A stretch of DNA of 16,097 nucleotides, from assembly GCA_029068025.1 (NCBI GenBank), contig JAIEDJ010000193.1, positions 1 through 16,097 on the forward strand. The letters run 5' to 3'. This DNA is from Oscillospiraceae bacterium (GTDB lineage Bacteria; Bacillota; Clostridia; Oscillospirales; Ruminococcaceae). The notes under the pieces were generated by a model, which was not told the DNA's origin, did no database searches, and saw only the letters and a program-made list of their open reading frames with translations. The position numbers and the translations under genes are program-made. Positions 6,498 through 13,531 of this stretch are shown piece by piece (the first letter of the stretch is position 1; each line of letters opens with the position of its first letter).

Positions 6498-7406
6498 AAG
6501 CTGTTTAAGAAGCGCGAATATCTCTTCTTTTTCCGCAAGATCGTCCGAGAACGCCGTTGCGCTGCCCGCGGCGGTTCCGAGCTTCAGCGCGTATTCATAA
6601 TCTTCGTCCTTTGATCCCGATATAAGTCCCGCGAGGAAGCCCGCGACCATGGAGTCCCCCGCGCCGACGGAGTTTTTGACCGTGCCGCTGCACGCCTTGC
6701 ACCTGTGAATACGTCCGTGCTCGTCCAGAAGTATTGCGCCGTCACCCGCCAACGATACCAGCACGTTTGCCGCGCCCATTTCGCGGAGTTTTCTTGCATA
6801 TGATATGACTTCATCGTCCGTTTGAGGGACCGCTCTGAAAAGCTCCCCCAGCTCGTCTCTGTTAGGCTTGATCAGAAACGGCTTGTATTTAAGCACGTTC
6901 AGCAGCAGCTCTCCCGAAGCGTCAACAACGCTCCGTATTTGTTTGTCGGACAGCCCTGCAAGTATTCTCTCATAGATATCGTTCGGCAGTGAGCCGGGAA
7001 TACTCCCCGCAAGCACGAGAGTATCTCCGCCGCGCAGCTTGTCCAGCTTATCGAAAAGCTGCTTTGCCGCGCTTTCGGGGATATTCGGGCCTTGTCCGTT
7101 GATCTCGGTTTCCTCGGTTGACTTGATTTTCACGTTTATTCTCGAGAACCCGTCTTTAAGGCGGATAAAGTCTGTTTCCACGCCCTTGGCGGCGGTGCCG
7201 TCCTCTATTGCCTTGCCTGTGAACCCGGCCGTGAATCCAAGTGCCTTAGATCTTATACCCAGCTCCGCCAGAACTATTGAAACGTTTATGCCCTTGCCGC
7301 CGATGTGTATTTGTTCGGAGCTTGATCGGTTGGTTTTGCCGCCGATCAGATCGTCTGTATGGACGACATAGTCGATCGCGGGATTAAAGGTTACCGTATA
7401 TACCAT
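6495..7406 (-). CDS. fruK: 1-phosphofructokinase (PfkB family)
   Basis: A 303-residue cytoplasmic PfkB-family sugar kinase, predicted to phosphorylate fructose 1-phosphate to fructose 1,6-bisphosphate with ATP. It starts MVYTVTFNPAIDYVVHTDDL, typical of FruK/LacC. It carries the first family signature GGKGINVS (36-43), NGQGP (103-107) and the second signature NSVGAGDSMVAGF (245-257), with the catalytic base Asp251 in GAGDS. Length is normal. AAGGAGAT precedes the ATG. It lies on the same strand as the LRR gene upstream, 80 bases away with a hairpin between them. No PTS fructose transporter or DeoR-type regulator is nearby, so the substrate could also be another hexose phosphate such as tagatose 6-phosphate (LacC). 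FruK is the likelier reading. Confidence 0.88.
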   Translation of the reverse strand: MVYTVTFNPAIDYVVHTDDLIGGKTNRSSSEQIHIGGKGINVSIVLAELGIRSKALGFTAGFTGKAIEDGTAAKGVETDFIRLKDGFSRINVKIKSTEETEINGQGPNIPESAAKQLFDKLDKLRGGDTLVLAGSIPGSLPNDIYERILAGLSDKQIRSVVDASGELLLNVLKYKPFLIKPNRDELGELFRAVPQTDDEVISYARKLREMGAANVLVSLAGDGAILLDEHGRIHRCKACSGTVKNSVGAGDSMVAGFLAGLISGSKDEDYEYALKLGTAAGSATAFSDDLAEKEEIFALLKQL

Positions 7407-7447
7407 ATTATAATATCTCCTTATAATTATTCCGAAAATGCGCCGAA

Positions 7448-7479
7448 ATGATCCGCAGTACTGTTGTACCGCGGATCAT
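7448..7479 (-). terminator. Hairpin after the short LRR gene (possible attenuating terminator)
   Basis: ATGATCCGC (7448-7456) pairs with GCGGATCAT (7471-7479), and an inner GTAC/GTAC stem is separated by one-base bulges. It starts 8 bases after the LRR stop in the minus direction. The following T content is poor (TTCGGCGCATTTTCGG), so readthrough into fruK is plausible. This seems needed, because no convincing promoter fits between the hairpin and the kinase start. Confidence 0.55.
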
Positions 7480-7486
7480 GCTTTAT

Positions 7487-8302
7487 TTAAAACTCGTCAT
7501 CGGGAAGCAGCTCGTACAGTTCTTCCATGCGTGAATGGTCGTAGGTCTCGGTCTTATACTTTACCTCGATATTCAAGCAGCCGCCGAACGCGTCCATGCC
7601 TACCTTTACTATATTATCGGGCAGTGTCAGCTTCCGCAGATTCTTGCAGTTTACGAAAGCCTCGTTGCCTATCTCAATAACGCTTTCGGGGATCTCGATG
7701 TTTTCGAGATTGGTGCAGCCGCTGAACGCTAACGCCGGAATCGCCGTTATGCTGTTGCCGAGCGTAACGTTCTCCAGATTCTTGCAGCTTATAAACGTTT
7801 CCTCTCCGATCTCGATAACGCTGTCGGGCAGTGTTATGCTTTCAAGATTCTTGCAGTTCCTGAACGCGCCGCTTCCGATGCTTTCAACTCCCTCGGGAAT
7901 ATCCAGAGTTTCGAGGTGTGAGCACAGACCGAACGCGGAGCTGCCGATCTTCTTCAGACCCGCTCCGATAAATACGCTTTCAAGGTTCTTGCATCCGGCA
8001 AACGCTTGTTCTCCGATCTCACAAAGACCTTCCTCAATGATCAGGCTTGTGAGATGAGTGCAGTCTTTAAACGCGCGTTCTCCGATCTTGGTAACGCTTC
8101 CCGGTATGGTCACGCTTGAGAGAGCGTTGTTTTCGCCGAAAACGTCCTCCCCTATTGAAACAACCTTTTCCTCATTGATCTCTGCGGGGATATGTACCTC
8201 TCCGCCGCTTCCGTTGTAGCGGATAATGGATACGCCGAGATCCAGCGTTTCAAATTCCGGAAGGGAATTCTTTGAACCCAATGAAAAAAATTCTTTTGCC
8301 AT
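7487..8302 (-). CDS. Cytoplasmic BspA-like leucine-rich repeat protein
   Basis: The frame continues to 8347, but ATG 8302 (MAKEFFSLGS) is chosen because AAAGGAGAG lies 5 bases upstream, giving 271 residues. After an N-terminal cap of about 40 residues, some nine repeats of about 23 residues follow the BspA (LRR_5) pattern: IPxSVxxIGxxAFxxCxxLxxVx. Examples are IPGSVTKIGERAFKDCTHL, IPEGVESIGSGAFRNCKNL and LPDSVIEIGEETFISCKNL. It ends in an acidic tail (EELYELLPDDEF) after a YKTETY strand, a cap style shared with the large LRR gene at the right end. There is no signal peptide, membrane helix or sorting motif, so it should stay in the cytoplasm, unlike most studied BspA proteins. The repeats imply protein binding; the partner is unknown. 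Confidence 0.85.
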   Translation of the reverse strand: MAKEFFSLGSKNSLPEFETLDLGVSIIRYNGSGGEVHIPAEINEEKVVSIGEDVFGENNALSSVTIPGSVTKIGERAFKDCTHLTSLIIEEGLCEIGEQAFAGCKNLESVFIGAGLKKIGSSAFGLCSHLETLDIPEGVESIGSGAFRNCKNLESITLPDSVIEIGEETFISCKNLENVTLGNSITAIPALAFSGCTNLENIEIPESVIEIGNEAFVNCKNLRKLTLPDNIVKVGMDAFGGCLNIEVKYKTETYDHSRMEELYELLPDDEF

Positions 8303-8322
8303 CGTCTCTCCTTTCTTTAAGA

Positions 8323-8360
8323 CTCGAAATCCGCAGCGCGCAAACACTGCGGATCCCGAG
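8323..8360 (-). terminator. Hairpin between hydA and the LRR gene
   Basis: ATCCGCAG (8329-8336) pairs with CTGCGGAT (8347-8354), extended by CTCG (8323-8326) with CGAG (8357-8360) across two-base internal mismatches. It lies about 20 bases after the hydA stop and only 20 bases before the LRR start codon. The T tract is short (TTTCGAGTC). It may end the hyd transcript in part or shape the LRR leader. Confidence 0.5.
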
Positions 8361-8381
8361 AAGTGTGCATTTTATGATAAA

Positions 8382-10121
8382 TTATTTGTAAAGCTTTTTA
8401 GCCTGATAGCTCGTGTGGAGAACCTCGTGTGCCTTGTGGGAGTTGGGCTCGCCGAAATATTCCTTGTACAGCGCCTGAACGTCGGGGTTCTCATGCGAAC
8501 GTCTGAGCGGGTTCTTTTCATCAATGCCGTAAAGAACCTTTGCGCGCTCTGCACGGATATCAACGAAGTTGCGAACCGACGCGGGCTGGATTATCTGACC
8601 GCCGCCGTTTACGCAGCCGCCCGGGCAGCCCATGATCTCAATGAAATCATAGCTTGCTTCGCCGGACTGAACCTTCCTGAGCAGAGCCTTCGCGTTTGCG
8701 AGTCCGCTTGCCACCGCAACGCGAACCTTCTTGCCCGCAACGTCGTACTCGGCCTCCTTTATGCCCTCAACGCCGCGAACGTCCTTGAATTCAACGGGAG
8801 AATCGCTGTTTTCGCCGGTGAGCTTCCATACCGCGGTACGGAGCGCCGCTTCCATAACGCCGCCGGTCGCGCCGAAGATAACGGCAGCGCCTGTGCCCGA
8901 GCCGAGCGGAGAATCACACTTCTCATCGGGCAGATCCTCGAACATAATGCCTGCCTGCTTGATCATTCTGGACAGCTCGCGTGTAGTGATCGTGATATCA
9001 ACGTCGGGAACGCCCGCCGCCGACTGATCATCGCGTCTGATCTCGTATTTCTTGGCGGTACACGGCATTACAGATACGCTTATGATATCCTTGGGATCCT
9101 TTCCGAGCTTTTCGGCGTAGTAGGTCTTTACCACCGCGCCGAACATCTGCTGCGGCGACTTGCAGGTGGAAAGATTGTCCAGGAACTCGGGGAAGTAGTT
9201 TTCGCAGTAACGGATCCATCCGGGCGAGCAGGAGGTGATCAACGGGAGCTTGCCGCCGTTCTGAACGCGGTTCAGGAACTCGGTCGCTTCTTCCATAATA
9301 GTGAGGTCAGCGGAGAAGTTGGTGTCAAACACCTTGTCAAAGCCAAGTCTGCGCATTGCCGCGATCATTTTGCCTTCAACGTTTGTGCCGATAGGCATAC
9401 CGAACGCTTCGCCGAGCGATGCGCGTACAGCGGGAGCTGCCTGAACCACTACTATTTTGTCGGGATCCGCTATAGCGTCGCGAACCTTGTCGGTGTCGTC
9501 CTTCTCGCGGAGAGCGCCGGTCGGGCAGGCGGTGATACACTGTCCGCAGGATACGCAGGCGGTGTCCGCAAGATCCATGTCGAACGGGGAAGCGATCTGG
9601 GTAGCGAAGCCGCGCTCGTTCGCGCCGATAACGCCGATACCCTGAGTTACCGCGCAGGCTGCCACGCAGCGGCGGCAGAGAATGCACTTGGAGTTGTCGC
9701 GAACCATATGCGCCGCGCTCTCGTCCATTTCGACAGCGGGATTCTCGCCGACGAAGTTGGTCTCGTCAACGCCGTACTCATAGCAAAGCTCCTGGAGCTC
9801 GCACGAACCGCTTCTTACGCAGGACAGGCACTCCTTCTTATGATTGGAGAGGATAAGCTCAAGAGTGGTCTTGCGGCTTTCGATGATCTTCGGAGTGTTG
9901 GTGAAGATCTCCATGCCCTCGTTTACGGGATAAACGCAGGCAGCAACAGGCGTTCTCGCGCCCTTGACCTCAACAACGCAGATACGGCACGCGCCGATCG
10001 CGTTGATATCCTTTAAGTAACACAGCGTGGGGATCTTGATCCCGGCAGCGCGGGCAGCTTCAAGAATGGTGCTGCCGTCCGCGACGGAATAGTCCACGCC
10101 GTTTATTTTTATGTTGACCAT
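8382..10121 (-). CDS. hydA: NADH-dependent [FeFe] hydrogenase catalytic subunit HydA
   Basis: A 579-residue H2-producing subunit. Order of domains: [2Fe-2S] ferredoxin fold (C34, C45, C48, C62); His-Cys [4Fe-4S] site (H94, C98, C101, C107); two [4Fe-4S] ferredoxin sites (C146/C149/C152/C156 and C189/C192/C195/C199); then the H-cluster domain. The H-cluster motifs are L1 TSCSPGW (296-302), L2 MPCTAKKYE (352-360) and L3 EIMGCPGGCVNGGGQ (495-509, with C499 and C503). L1 has Ser where the classical motif is TSCCPGW. A C-terminal extension of about 70 residues follows L3. AAGGAG precedes the ATG. With HydB and HydC it should form the soluble trimeric enzyme that couples NADH (and probably reduced ferredoxin) oxidation to H2 release. 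It is separated from hydB by a toxin-antitoxin pair. Confidence 0.95.
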   Translation of the reverse strand: MVNIKINGVDYSVADGSTILEAARAAGIKIPTLCYLKDINAIGACRICVVEVKGARTPVAACVYPVNEGMEIFTNTPKIIESRKTTLELILSNHKKECLSCVRSGSCELQELCYEYGVDETNFVGENPAVEMDESAAHMVRDNSKCILCRRCVAACAVTQGIGVIGANERGFATQIASPFDMDLADTACVSCGQCITACPTGALREKDDTDKVRDAIADPDKIVVVQAAPAVRASLGEAFGMPIGTNVEGKMIAAMRRLGFDKVFDTNFSADLTIMEEATEFLNRVQNGGKLPLITSCSPGWIRYCENYFPEFLDNLSTCKSPQQMFGAVVKTYYAEKLGKDPKDIISVSVMPCTAKKYEIRRDDQSAAGVPDVDITITTRELSRMIKQAGIMFEDLPDEKCDSPLGSGTGAAVIFGATGGVMEAALRTAVWKLTGENSDSPVEFKDVRGVEGIKEAEYDVAGKKVRVAVASGLANAKALLRKVQSGEASYDFIEIMGCPGGCVNGGGQIIQPASVRNFVDIRAERAKVLYGIDEKNPLRRSHENPDVQALYKEYFGEPNSHKAHEVLHTSYQAKKLYK

Positions 10122-10150
10122 AATTATAGTATTCTCCTTATTTTATTTGC
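10122..10150 (-). promoter_or_regulatory. hydA leader with shared 12-base element
   Basis: On the minus strand GCAAATAAAATA (10150-10139) lies exactly 17 bases before the hydA ATG, with AAGGAG within those 17 bases. The same 12 bases lie at the same 17-base distance before hydB. It could be a translation enhancer or a remnant of an ancestral duplicated leader (inference). Confidence 0.45.
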
Positions 10151-10158
10151 GAACGTAC

Positions 10159-10515
10159 TTACGGAAGATCTTTCAGTATCTCTTCGCAGAATTTCCTTAG
10201 CTCGGGGATATCGTCTACCGCGACACTCCAGATTATTTCATGATTCATTTCATAATAATCATGCGCGAAACGATGTCTCATTCCGCGAATCTGAGACCAC
10301 GGGATATTGGAATGTGCTTGCTTAAACTCATCGCTCAGATGCTTGACCAGTTCTCCGATTGATTGGATTGACATACTTGCCGAATTTCTGAAAAGGAAAA
10401 CAGTATCAAACGTCTCAAACGAATTCCTGCAAAGCCGTATGACTTCATCGACCTCATTACAATATGTCAGGATCCGCCGAATAATGAATATATCCCTGTC
10501 GGAATCTTTTATCAT
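10159..10515 (-). CDS. hepT: HepT-like HEPN-domain RNase toxin
   Basis: A 118-residue all-helical protein of the HEPN (DUF86-like) family. The RNase motif RX4HXY is present as R80-HRFA-H85-D-Y87. In characterised HepT proteins the Arg/His pair cleaves RNA and the Tyr is the site where MntA adds AMP groups and silences the toxin. The ATG overlaps the stop of the antitoxin gene (ATGA, 10512-10515), giving tight coupling with antitoxin first. It ends 37 bases before the hydA start. The pair lies in the same orientation as the surrounding hydrogenase genes and has no obvious terminator, so it is probably co-transcribed with them. Active residues look intact. A non-toxin regulatory role cannot be excluded. 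Confidence 0.87.
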   Translation of the reverse strand: MIKDSDRDIFIIRRILTYCNEVDEVIRLCRNSFETFDTVFLFRNSASMSIQSIGELVKHLSDEFKQAHSNIPWSQIRGMRHRFAHDYYEMNHEIIWSVAVDDIPELRKFCEEILKDLP

Positions 10516-10820
10516 AAAATTCGTCTCCTGTCAAGTTCGACTTCTTTTACAAAGCGCCCGCCTAGCGGTTTTCCGCGATTTCGTTCAAACGAAAAAACCG
10601 TAATAAGATCCACTTCCTTGTTGAGCGCACTTTCAAATTCGTCCCACATTCCAAAGAATTTAAATCCACCGAGATTTTCGCCGTCAATCAGCAGATCCAC
10701 ATCGCTTTCCTCGTCAGCGTCGCCACGGGCGTATGACCCGAACAGCCAAACCTCTTTGAGTTCGTGCCGCTCAGCTATCGGGCGGATCTTCTCTGTAATT
10801 TCTTCAATTGAATAAATCAT
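10512..10820 (-). CDS. mntA: MntA-like nucleotidyltransferase antitoxin (MNT domain)
   Basis: A 102-residue minimal nucleotidyltransferase. The signature GSX10DXD is complete: G28-S29 and D40-V-D42 in GSYARGDADEESDVDLL. A third acidic residue, D71 (NKEVDLITV), is in the place expected for metal binding. In known type VII systems this enzyme transfers AMP from ATP to the HepT tyrosine and so neutralises it. The gene starts 64 bases after the hydB stop behind AAAGGCGGAT, a modest ribosome site, and overlaps the toxin by 4 bases. No promoter of its own is convincing in the 64-base gap. The assignment rests on motif, size and pairing; it is shorter than many MntA proteins. Confidence 0.88.
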   Translation of the reverse strand: MIYSIEEITEKIRPIAERHELKEVWLFGSYARGDADEESDVDLLIDGENLGGFKFFGMWDEFESALNKEVDLITVFSFERNRGKPLGGRFVKEVELDRRRIL

Positions 10821-10884
10821 AGTATTATCCGCCTTTTCAGCCTTATATGCCGCATAAACGCTTACTTGCCGAGCCTATGCGATT

Positions 10885-12762
10885 TTATCCCTTCTTGATA
10901 GCATCAAACTTACACGTTGCGATACAAGCGCCGCACTTGATGCACTTGTTCTGATCGATGGTGAACGGGCTTCTGATCTCGCCCGTGATAGCGCCGACGG
11001 GGCACTTTCTCGAGCAAGCCGAGCAGCCCTTGCACTTCGCGGGATCGATCTTGATCTGCACGAGCTTCTTGCAGACACCCGCGGGACATCTCTTCTCCTG
11101 GACGTGCGCTATGTACTCGTCCTTGAAGTAGCGCAGCGTCGAAAGCACGGGGTTCGGAGCTGTTTGTCCGAGACCGCAGAGCGCGTTGTCCTTGATGTAG
11201 TAGCAGAGCTTTTCGAGCTTGTCGAGATCCTCCATGGTAGCCTTGCCCTCGGTGATCTTCTCAAGCATCTCATACATACGCTTTGTGCCGATACGGCAGG
11301 GCGTACATTTTCCGCAAGACTCGTCCACGGTGAACTCGAGGAAGAACTTCGCGATATCCACCATACAGTTATCCTCGTCCATTACGATAAGTCCGCCGGA
11401 GCCCATCATCGAGCCGATAGCGATCAGGTTGTCGTAATCGATCGGGATATCCAGGTGCTGGGGAGGGATACATCCGCCGGAAGGTCCGCCTGTCTGGGCA
11501 GCCTTGAACTTCTTGCCGTTCGGGATACCGCCGCCGATCTCCTCGATTACCGTGCGGAGCGTGGTTCCCATCGGAACCTCAACAAGTCCGGTATTGTGGA
11601 TCTTGCCGCCCAGCGCGAATACCTTGGTTCCCTTGGACTTCTCGGTTCCCATGGAAGCGAACCAGTCAGCGCCCTTGAGGATTATCTGAGCTACGTTTGC
11701 GTAGGTCTCTACGTTATTAAGAATAGTCGGCTTGCCGAACAGTCCCTTTACAGCGGGGAACGGGGGTCTGCATCTCGGCTCGCCGCGGTTGCCCTCGATG
11801 GAGGTCATCAACGCGGTCTCCTCGCCGCATACGAACGCGCCCGCGCCCAGTCTCAGACCGAGGTGGAACTTGAAGCCCGTGCCGAAGATGTTGTCGCCGA
11901 GCATTCCGGCTTCCTCAGCCTGCTTGATCGCGATCTCGAGACGCTCAACGGCGATGGGGTACTCCGCTCTTACGTAGATGTAGCCCTGATTTGCGCCGAT
12001 AGCGTAGCCCGCGATAGCCATTGCTTCGATAACCGCGTGGGGGTCACCCTCAAGCACGGAACGATCCATAAACGCGCCGGGGTCGCCCTCGTCCGCGTTG
12101 CAGCAAACGTACTTCTGATCGTTTACGGAAGCCTTGGCAAACTGCCACTTGCGTCCTGTCGGGAATCCCGCGCCGCCGCGTCCGCGAAGTCCAGAAGCGA
12201 GCAGGACGTTGATAACGTCGTCCTGCGACATGGAGGTGAGCACCTTGTGCAGAGCCTGATATCCGTCGCGTGCTATGTATTCCTCGATATGCTCGGGGGA
12301 GATAAGTCCGCAGTTACGGAGAGCTACGCGGTGCTGTTTAGCGTAGAAGGCGGTATCATTCAGCGACTTGATGTTGTCGCCGTCAACGGTCTCGGCGTAG
12401 AGGTACTTCTTTACGGGAACGCCGTCGCGCAGATGGCTCTCGACGATCTCGGTGATGTGATCTACCTCCATCTTGGAGTAGAACGTGCCCTCGGGGTATA
12501 CGATCATGATCGGGCCGAGTGCGCAAAGTCCGAAGCAGCCCGTCTTGATAACGTTTACCTTATCCTTCAGGCCGCAGCGCTCGATCTCTTCCTCGAGCTT
12601 CTTTATAATATTCATGGAGCCGGACGATGTACAGCCCGTACCTCCGCATACCAGAACGTCCTTAACGCCGCTGTCGCTTTTGCCCTCAACGCGGACATTG
12701 ACAACCTCGGCAGCCGCCGCCTTGACAGCGTTAAGCTCGTCCAGAGTTGTGATCTTGTTCAT
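10885..12762 (-). CDS. hydB: [FeFe] hydrogenase flavin/iron-sulfur subunit HydB (NuoF-like)
   Basis: A 625-residue subunit that oxidises NADH and passes electrons to HydA. Order of domains: thioredoxin-like [2Fe-2S] (C39, C44, C76, C80 in CGGTGCTSSGS and GCFGLC). Next is a NuoF-type FMN/NADH domain with GLRGRGGAGFPTGRKW (191-206), NADEGDPGAF (222-231) and AFVCGEETALMTSIEGNRGE (309-328). An SLBB-type linker follows, then a [4Fe-4S] site (C483, C486, C489, C529), a short C559/C564 pair, and a C-terminal ferredoxin domain with two [4Fe-4S] clusters (C577/C580/C583/C587 and C607/C610/C613/C617). Length and layout match the HydB of bifurcating trimeric hydrogenases. AAAGGAA precedes the ATG. The 133-base gap to hydC carries the leader described separately. 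Confidence 0.95.
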   Translation of the reverse strand: MNKITTLDELNAVKAAAAEVVNVRVEGKSDSGVKDVLVCGGTGCTSSGSMNIIKKLEEEIERCGLKDKVNVIKTGCFGLCALGPIMIVYPEGTFYSKMEVDHITEIVESHLRDGVPVKKYLYAETVDGDNIKSLNDTAFYAKQHRVALRNCGLISPEHIEEYIARDGYQALHKVLTSMSQDDVINVLLASGLRGRGGAGFPTGRKWQFAKASVNDQKYVCCNADEGDPGAFMDRSVLEGDPHAVIEAMAIAGYAIGANQGYIYVRAEYPIAVERLEIAIKQAEEAGMLGDNIFGTGFKFHLGLRLGAGAFVCGEETALMTSIEGNRGEPRCRPPFPAVKGLFGKPTILNNVETYANVAQIILKGADWFASMGTEKSKGTKVFALGGKIHNTGLVEVPMGTTLRTVIEEIGGGIPNGKKFKAAQTGGPSGGCIPPQHLDIPIDYDNLIAIGSMMGSGGLIVMDEDNCMVDIAKFFLEFTVDESCGKCTPCRIGTKRMYEMLEKITEGKATMEDLDKLEKLCYYIKDNALCGLGQTAPNPVLSTLRYFKDEYIAHVQEKRCPAGVCKKLVQIKIDPAKCKGCSACSRKCPVGAITGEIRSPFTIDQNKCIKCGACIATCKFDAIKKG

Positions 12763-12806
12763 AGAAAGTGTTCCTTTCGTATTTTATTTGCATTTCGCGA
12801 ATTATA
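12763..12806 (-). promoter_or_regulatory. hydB leader: shared 12-base element and a lone TATAAT
   Basis: GCAAATAAAATA (12791-12780, minus) lies exactly 17 bases before the hydB ATG, as in hydA. A perfect TATAAT (12806-12801) sits further upstream, but no acceptable -35 hexamer or extended TG accompanies it, so an internal promoter is only a weak possibility. The rest of the hydC-hydB gap (to 12895) shows no gene. Confidence 0.4.
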
Positions 12807-12895
12807 TGCGTCATTTCCGTGTTTTGCTTTGCGTAAATCGTACAGATATTCGTCAGAAAATCGGCATATAAACCAAATTGATCGTTAATTTTGCA

Positions 12896-13390
12896 TTAAG
12901 CGTATTTCTCGAGTATCTTATCAACATCGTCAACGGTAAGTCTGCCGTAAACGTCCTCGTTGACGGTAAGTACGGGAGCCAGACCGCACGCGCCTATGCA
13001 GCGGCACGCGTCAAGCGAGAATTTTCCGTCGGGAGTGATCTCGCCGCTGCCTATGCCGAGCTTTTCCTGGAGCTTGTTGAAGATGTCGCCCGAGCCCTTT
13101 ACATAGCAAGCGGTTCCCAGACATACGGAGATCTTGTACTGTCCCTTGGGATTGATGGAGAACTGAGCGTAGAATGTAACAACACCGTAAACCTTTTCCA
13201 GCGGGATATCCATCGCCTCAGCGATCATGGTCTGAACCTCGATGGGCAGATAGCCGTAAATATCCTGTGCCTTCTGAAGGATCGGCATAAGCGCTCCGGG
13301 ATCGTTTTTGTGTTCCTCGATCACTTTGTTGAGCCTTGCTTCCTGCTCCGCCGTTCCGTTGAAGGGAACAGCGCTCTTTTTAAAAGCCAT
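12896..13390 (-). CDS. hydC: [FeFe] hydrogenase subunit HydC (NuoE-like, [2Fe-2S])
   Basis: A 164-residue thioredoxin-fold subunit homologous to NuoE of complex I, and the first gene of the hydrogenase operon. The four [2Fe-2S] ligands are C90, C95 (CLGTACYVKGS) and C131, C135 (CRCIGACGLAPV). Other family marks are GYLPIEVQTMIAEAMDIPLE (46-65) and YGVVTFYAQF (68-77). Length is normal. The start is supported by AAGGAGG 8 bases upstream. HydC joins HydB in the NADH-oxidising module of the complex. The gene order hydC-hydB-hydA is that seen in Thermotoga and many Clostridia; here it is interrupted only between hydB and hydA. Confidence 0.94.
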   Translation of the reverse strand: MAFKKSAVPFNGTAEQEARLNKVIEEHKNDPGALMPILQKAQDIYGYLPIEVQTMIAEAMDIPLEKVYGVVTFYAQFSINPKGQYKISVCLGTACYVKGSGDIFNKLQEKLGIGSGEITPDGKFSLDACRCIGACGLAPVLTVNEDVYGRLTVDDVDKILEKYA

Positions 13391-13415
13391 GTTTTAGCCT
13401 CCTTGAGTGTATTTA

Positions 13416-13442
13416 CCGCGCGGCAGAGCCGGCGGATTTTTT
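13416..13442 (+). terminator. Plus-strand intrinsic terminator inside the hydC leader
   Basis: CCGC-g-CGGC (13416-13424) pairs with GCCGGCGG (13428-13435) around an AGA loop, with one bulged G. Six T residues follow directly (13437-13442) on the plus strand only. It lies 26 bases upstream of the hydC start, so it would stop transcription running antisense out of the hyd operon. As part of the hyd mRNA it would be a leader hairpin. Confidence 0.6.
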
Positions 13443-13502
13443 CTTTAATAAGCTAGATGCTACTATATCTATATGTATTGCACAACAGATATACCATTGT
13501 TA

Positions 13503-13531
13503 ATTATACCATAATTCCGACAAAAAATCTA
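13503..13531 (-). promoter_or_regulatory. Probable promoter of the hydrogenase operon
   Basis: On the minus strand a perfect -10 TATAAT (13508-13503) has an extended TG (TGGTATAAT). A poor -35 TAGATT (13531-13526) lies 17 bases upstream. The transcript would have a leader of about 105 bases containing the hairpin at 13416-13435. TTGTTAA on the plus strand (13497-13503) overlaps the -10. Confidence 0.5.

Noticed and set aside
8226..10016. Long plus-strand open frame of 596 residues opposite hydA
   Set aside because: It lies antisense to hydA, has no ribosome site or family resemblance, and arises from the codon bias of the real gene, whose motifs are complete.
10821..10884. Target-site duplication marking insertion of mntA-hepT
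   Set aside because: An AATACTAT word occurs before both mntA and hydA, but the positions relative to the gene pair do not form clean flanking repeats, and eight AT-rich bases are weak evidence.
11104..12888. Long plus-strand open frame of 594 residues opposite hydB
   Set aside because: Antisense to hydB with low-complexity Leu/Ala/Asp content typical of a shadow frame. The minus-strand gene has all expected cysteine motifs.
12763..12895. A small gene in the hydC-hydB gap (a 27-codon frame beginning ATGACGCATATA on the minus strand)
   Set aside because: It has no ribosome site, runs into hydB in another frame, and resembles nothing known.
12878..13456. Plus-strand open frame of 192 residues opposite hydC, ending near the plus-strand terminator
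   Set aside because: It was tempting because a terminator follows it, but it has no Shine-Dalgarno site and reads as the reverse of hydC.
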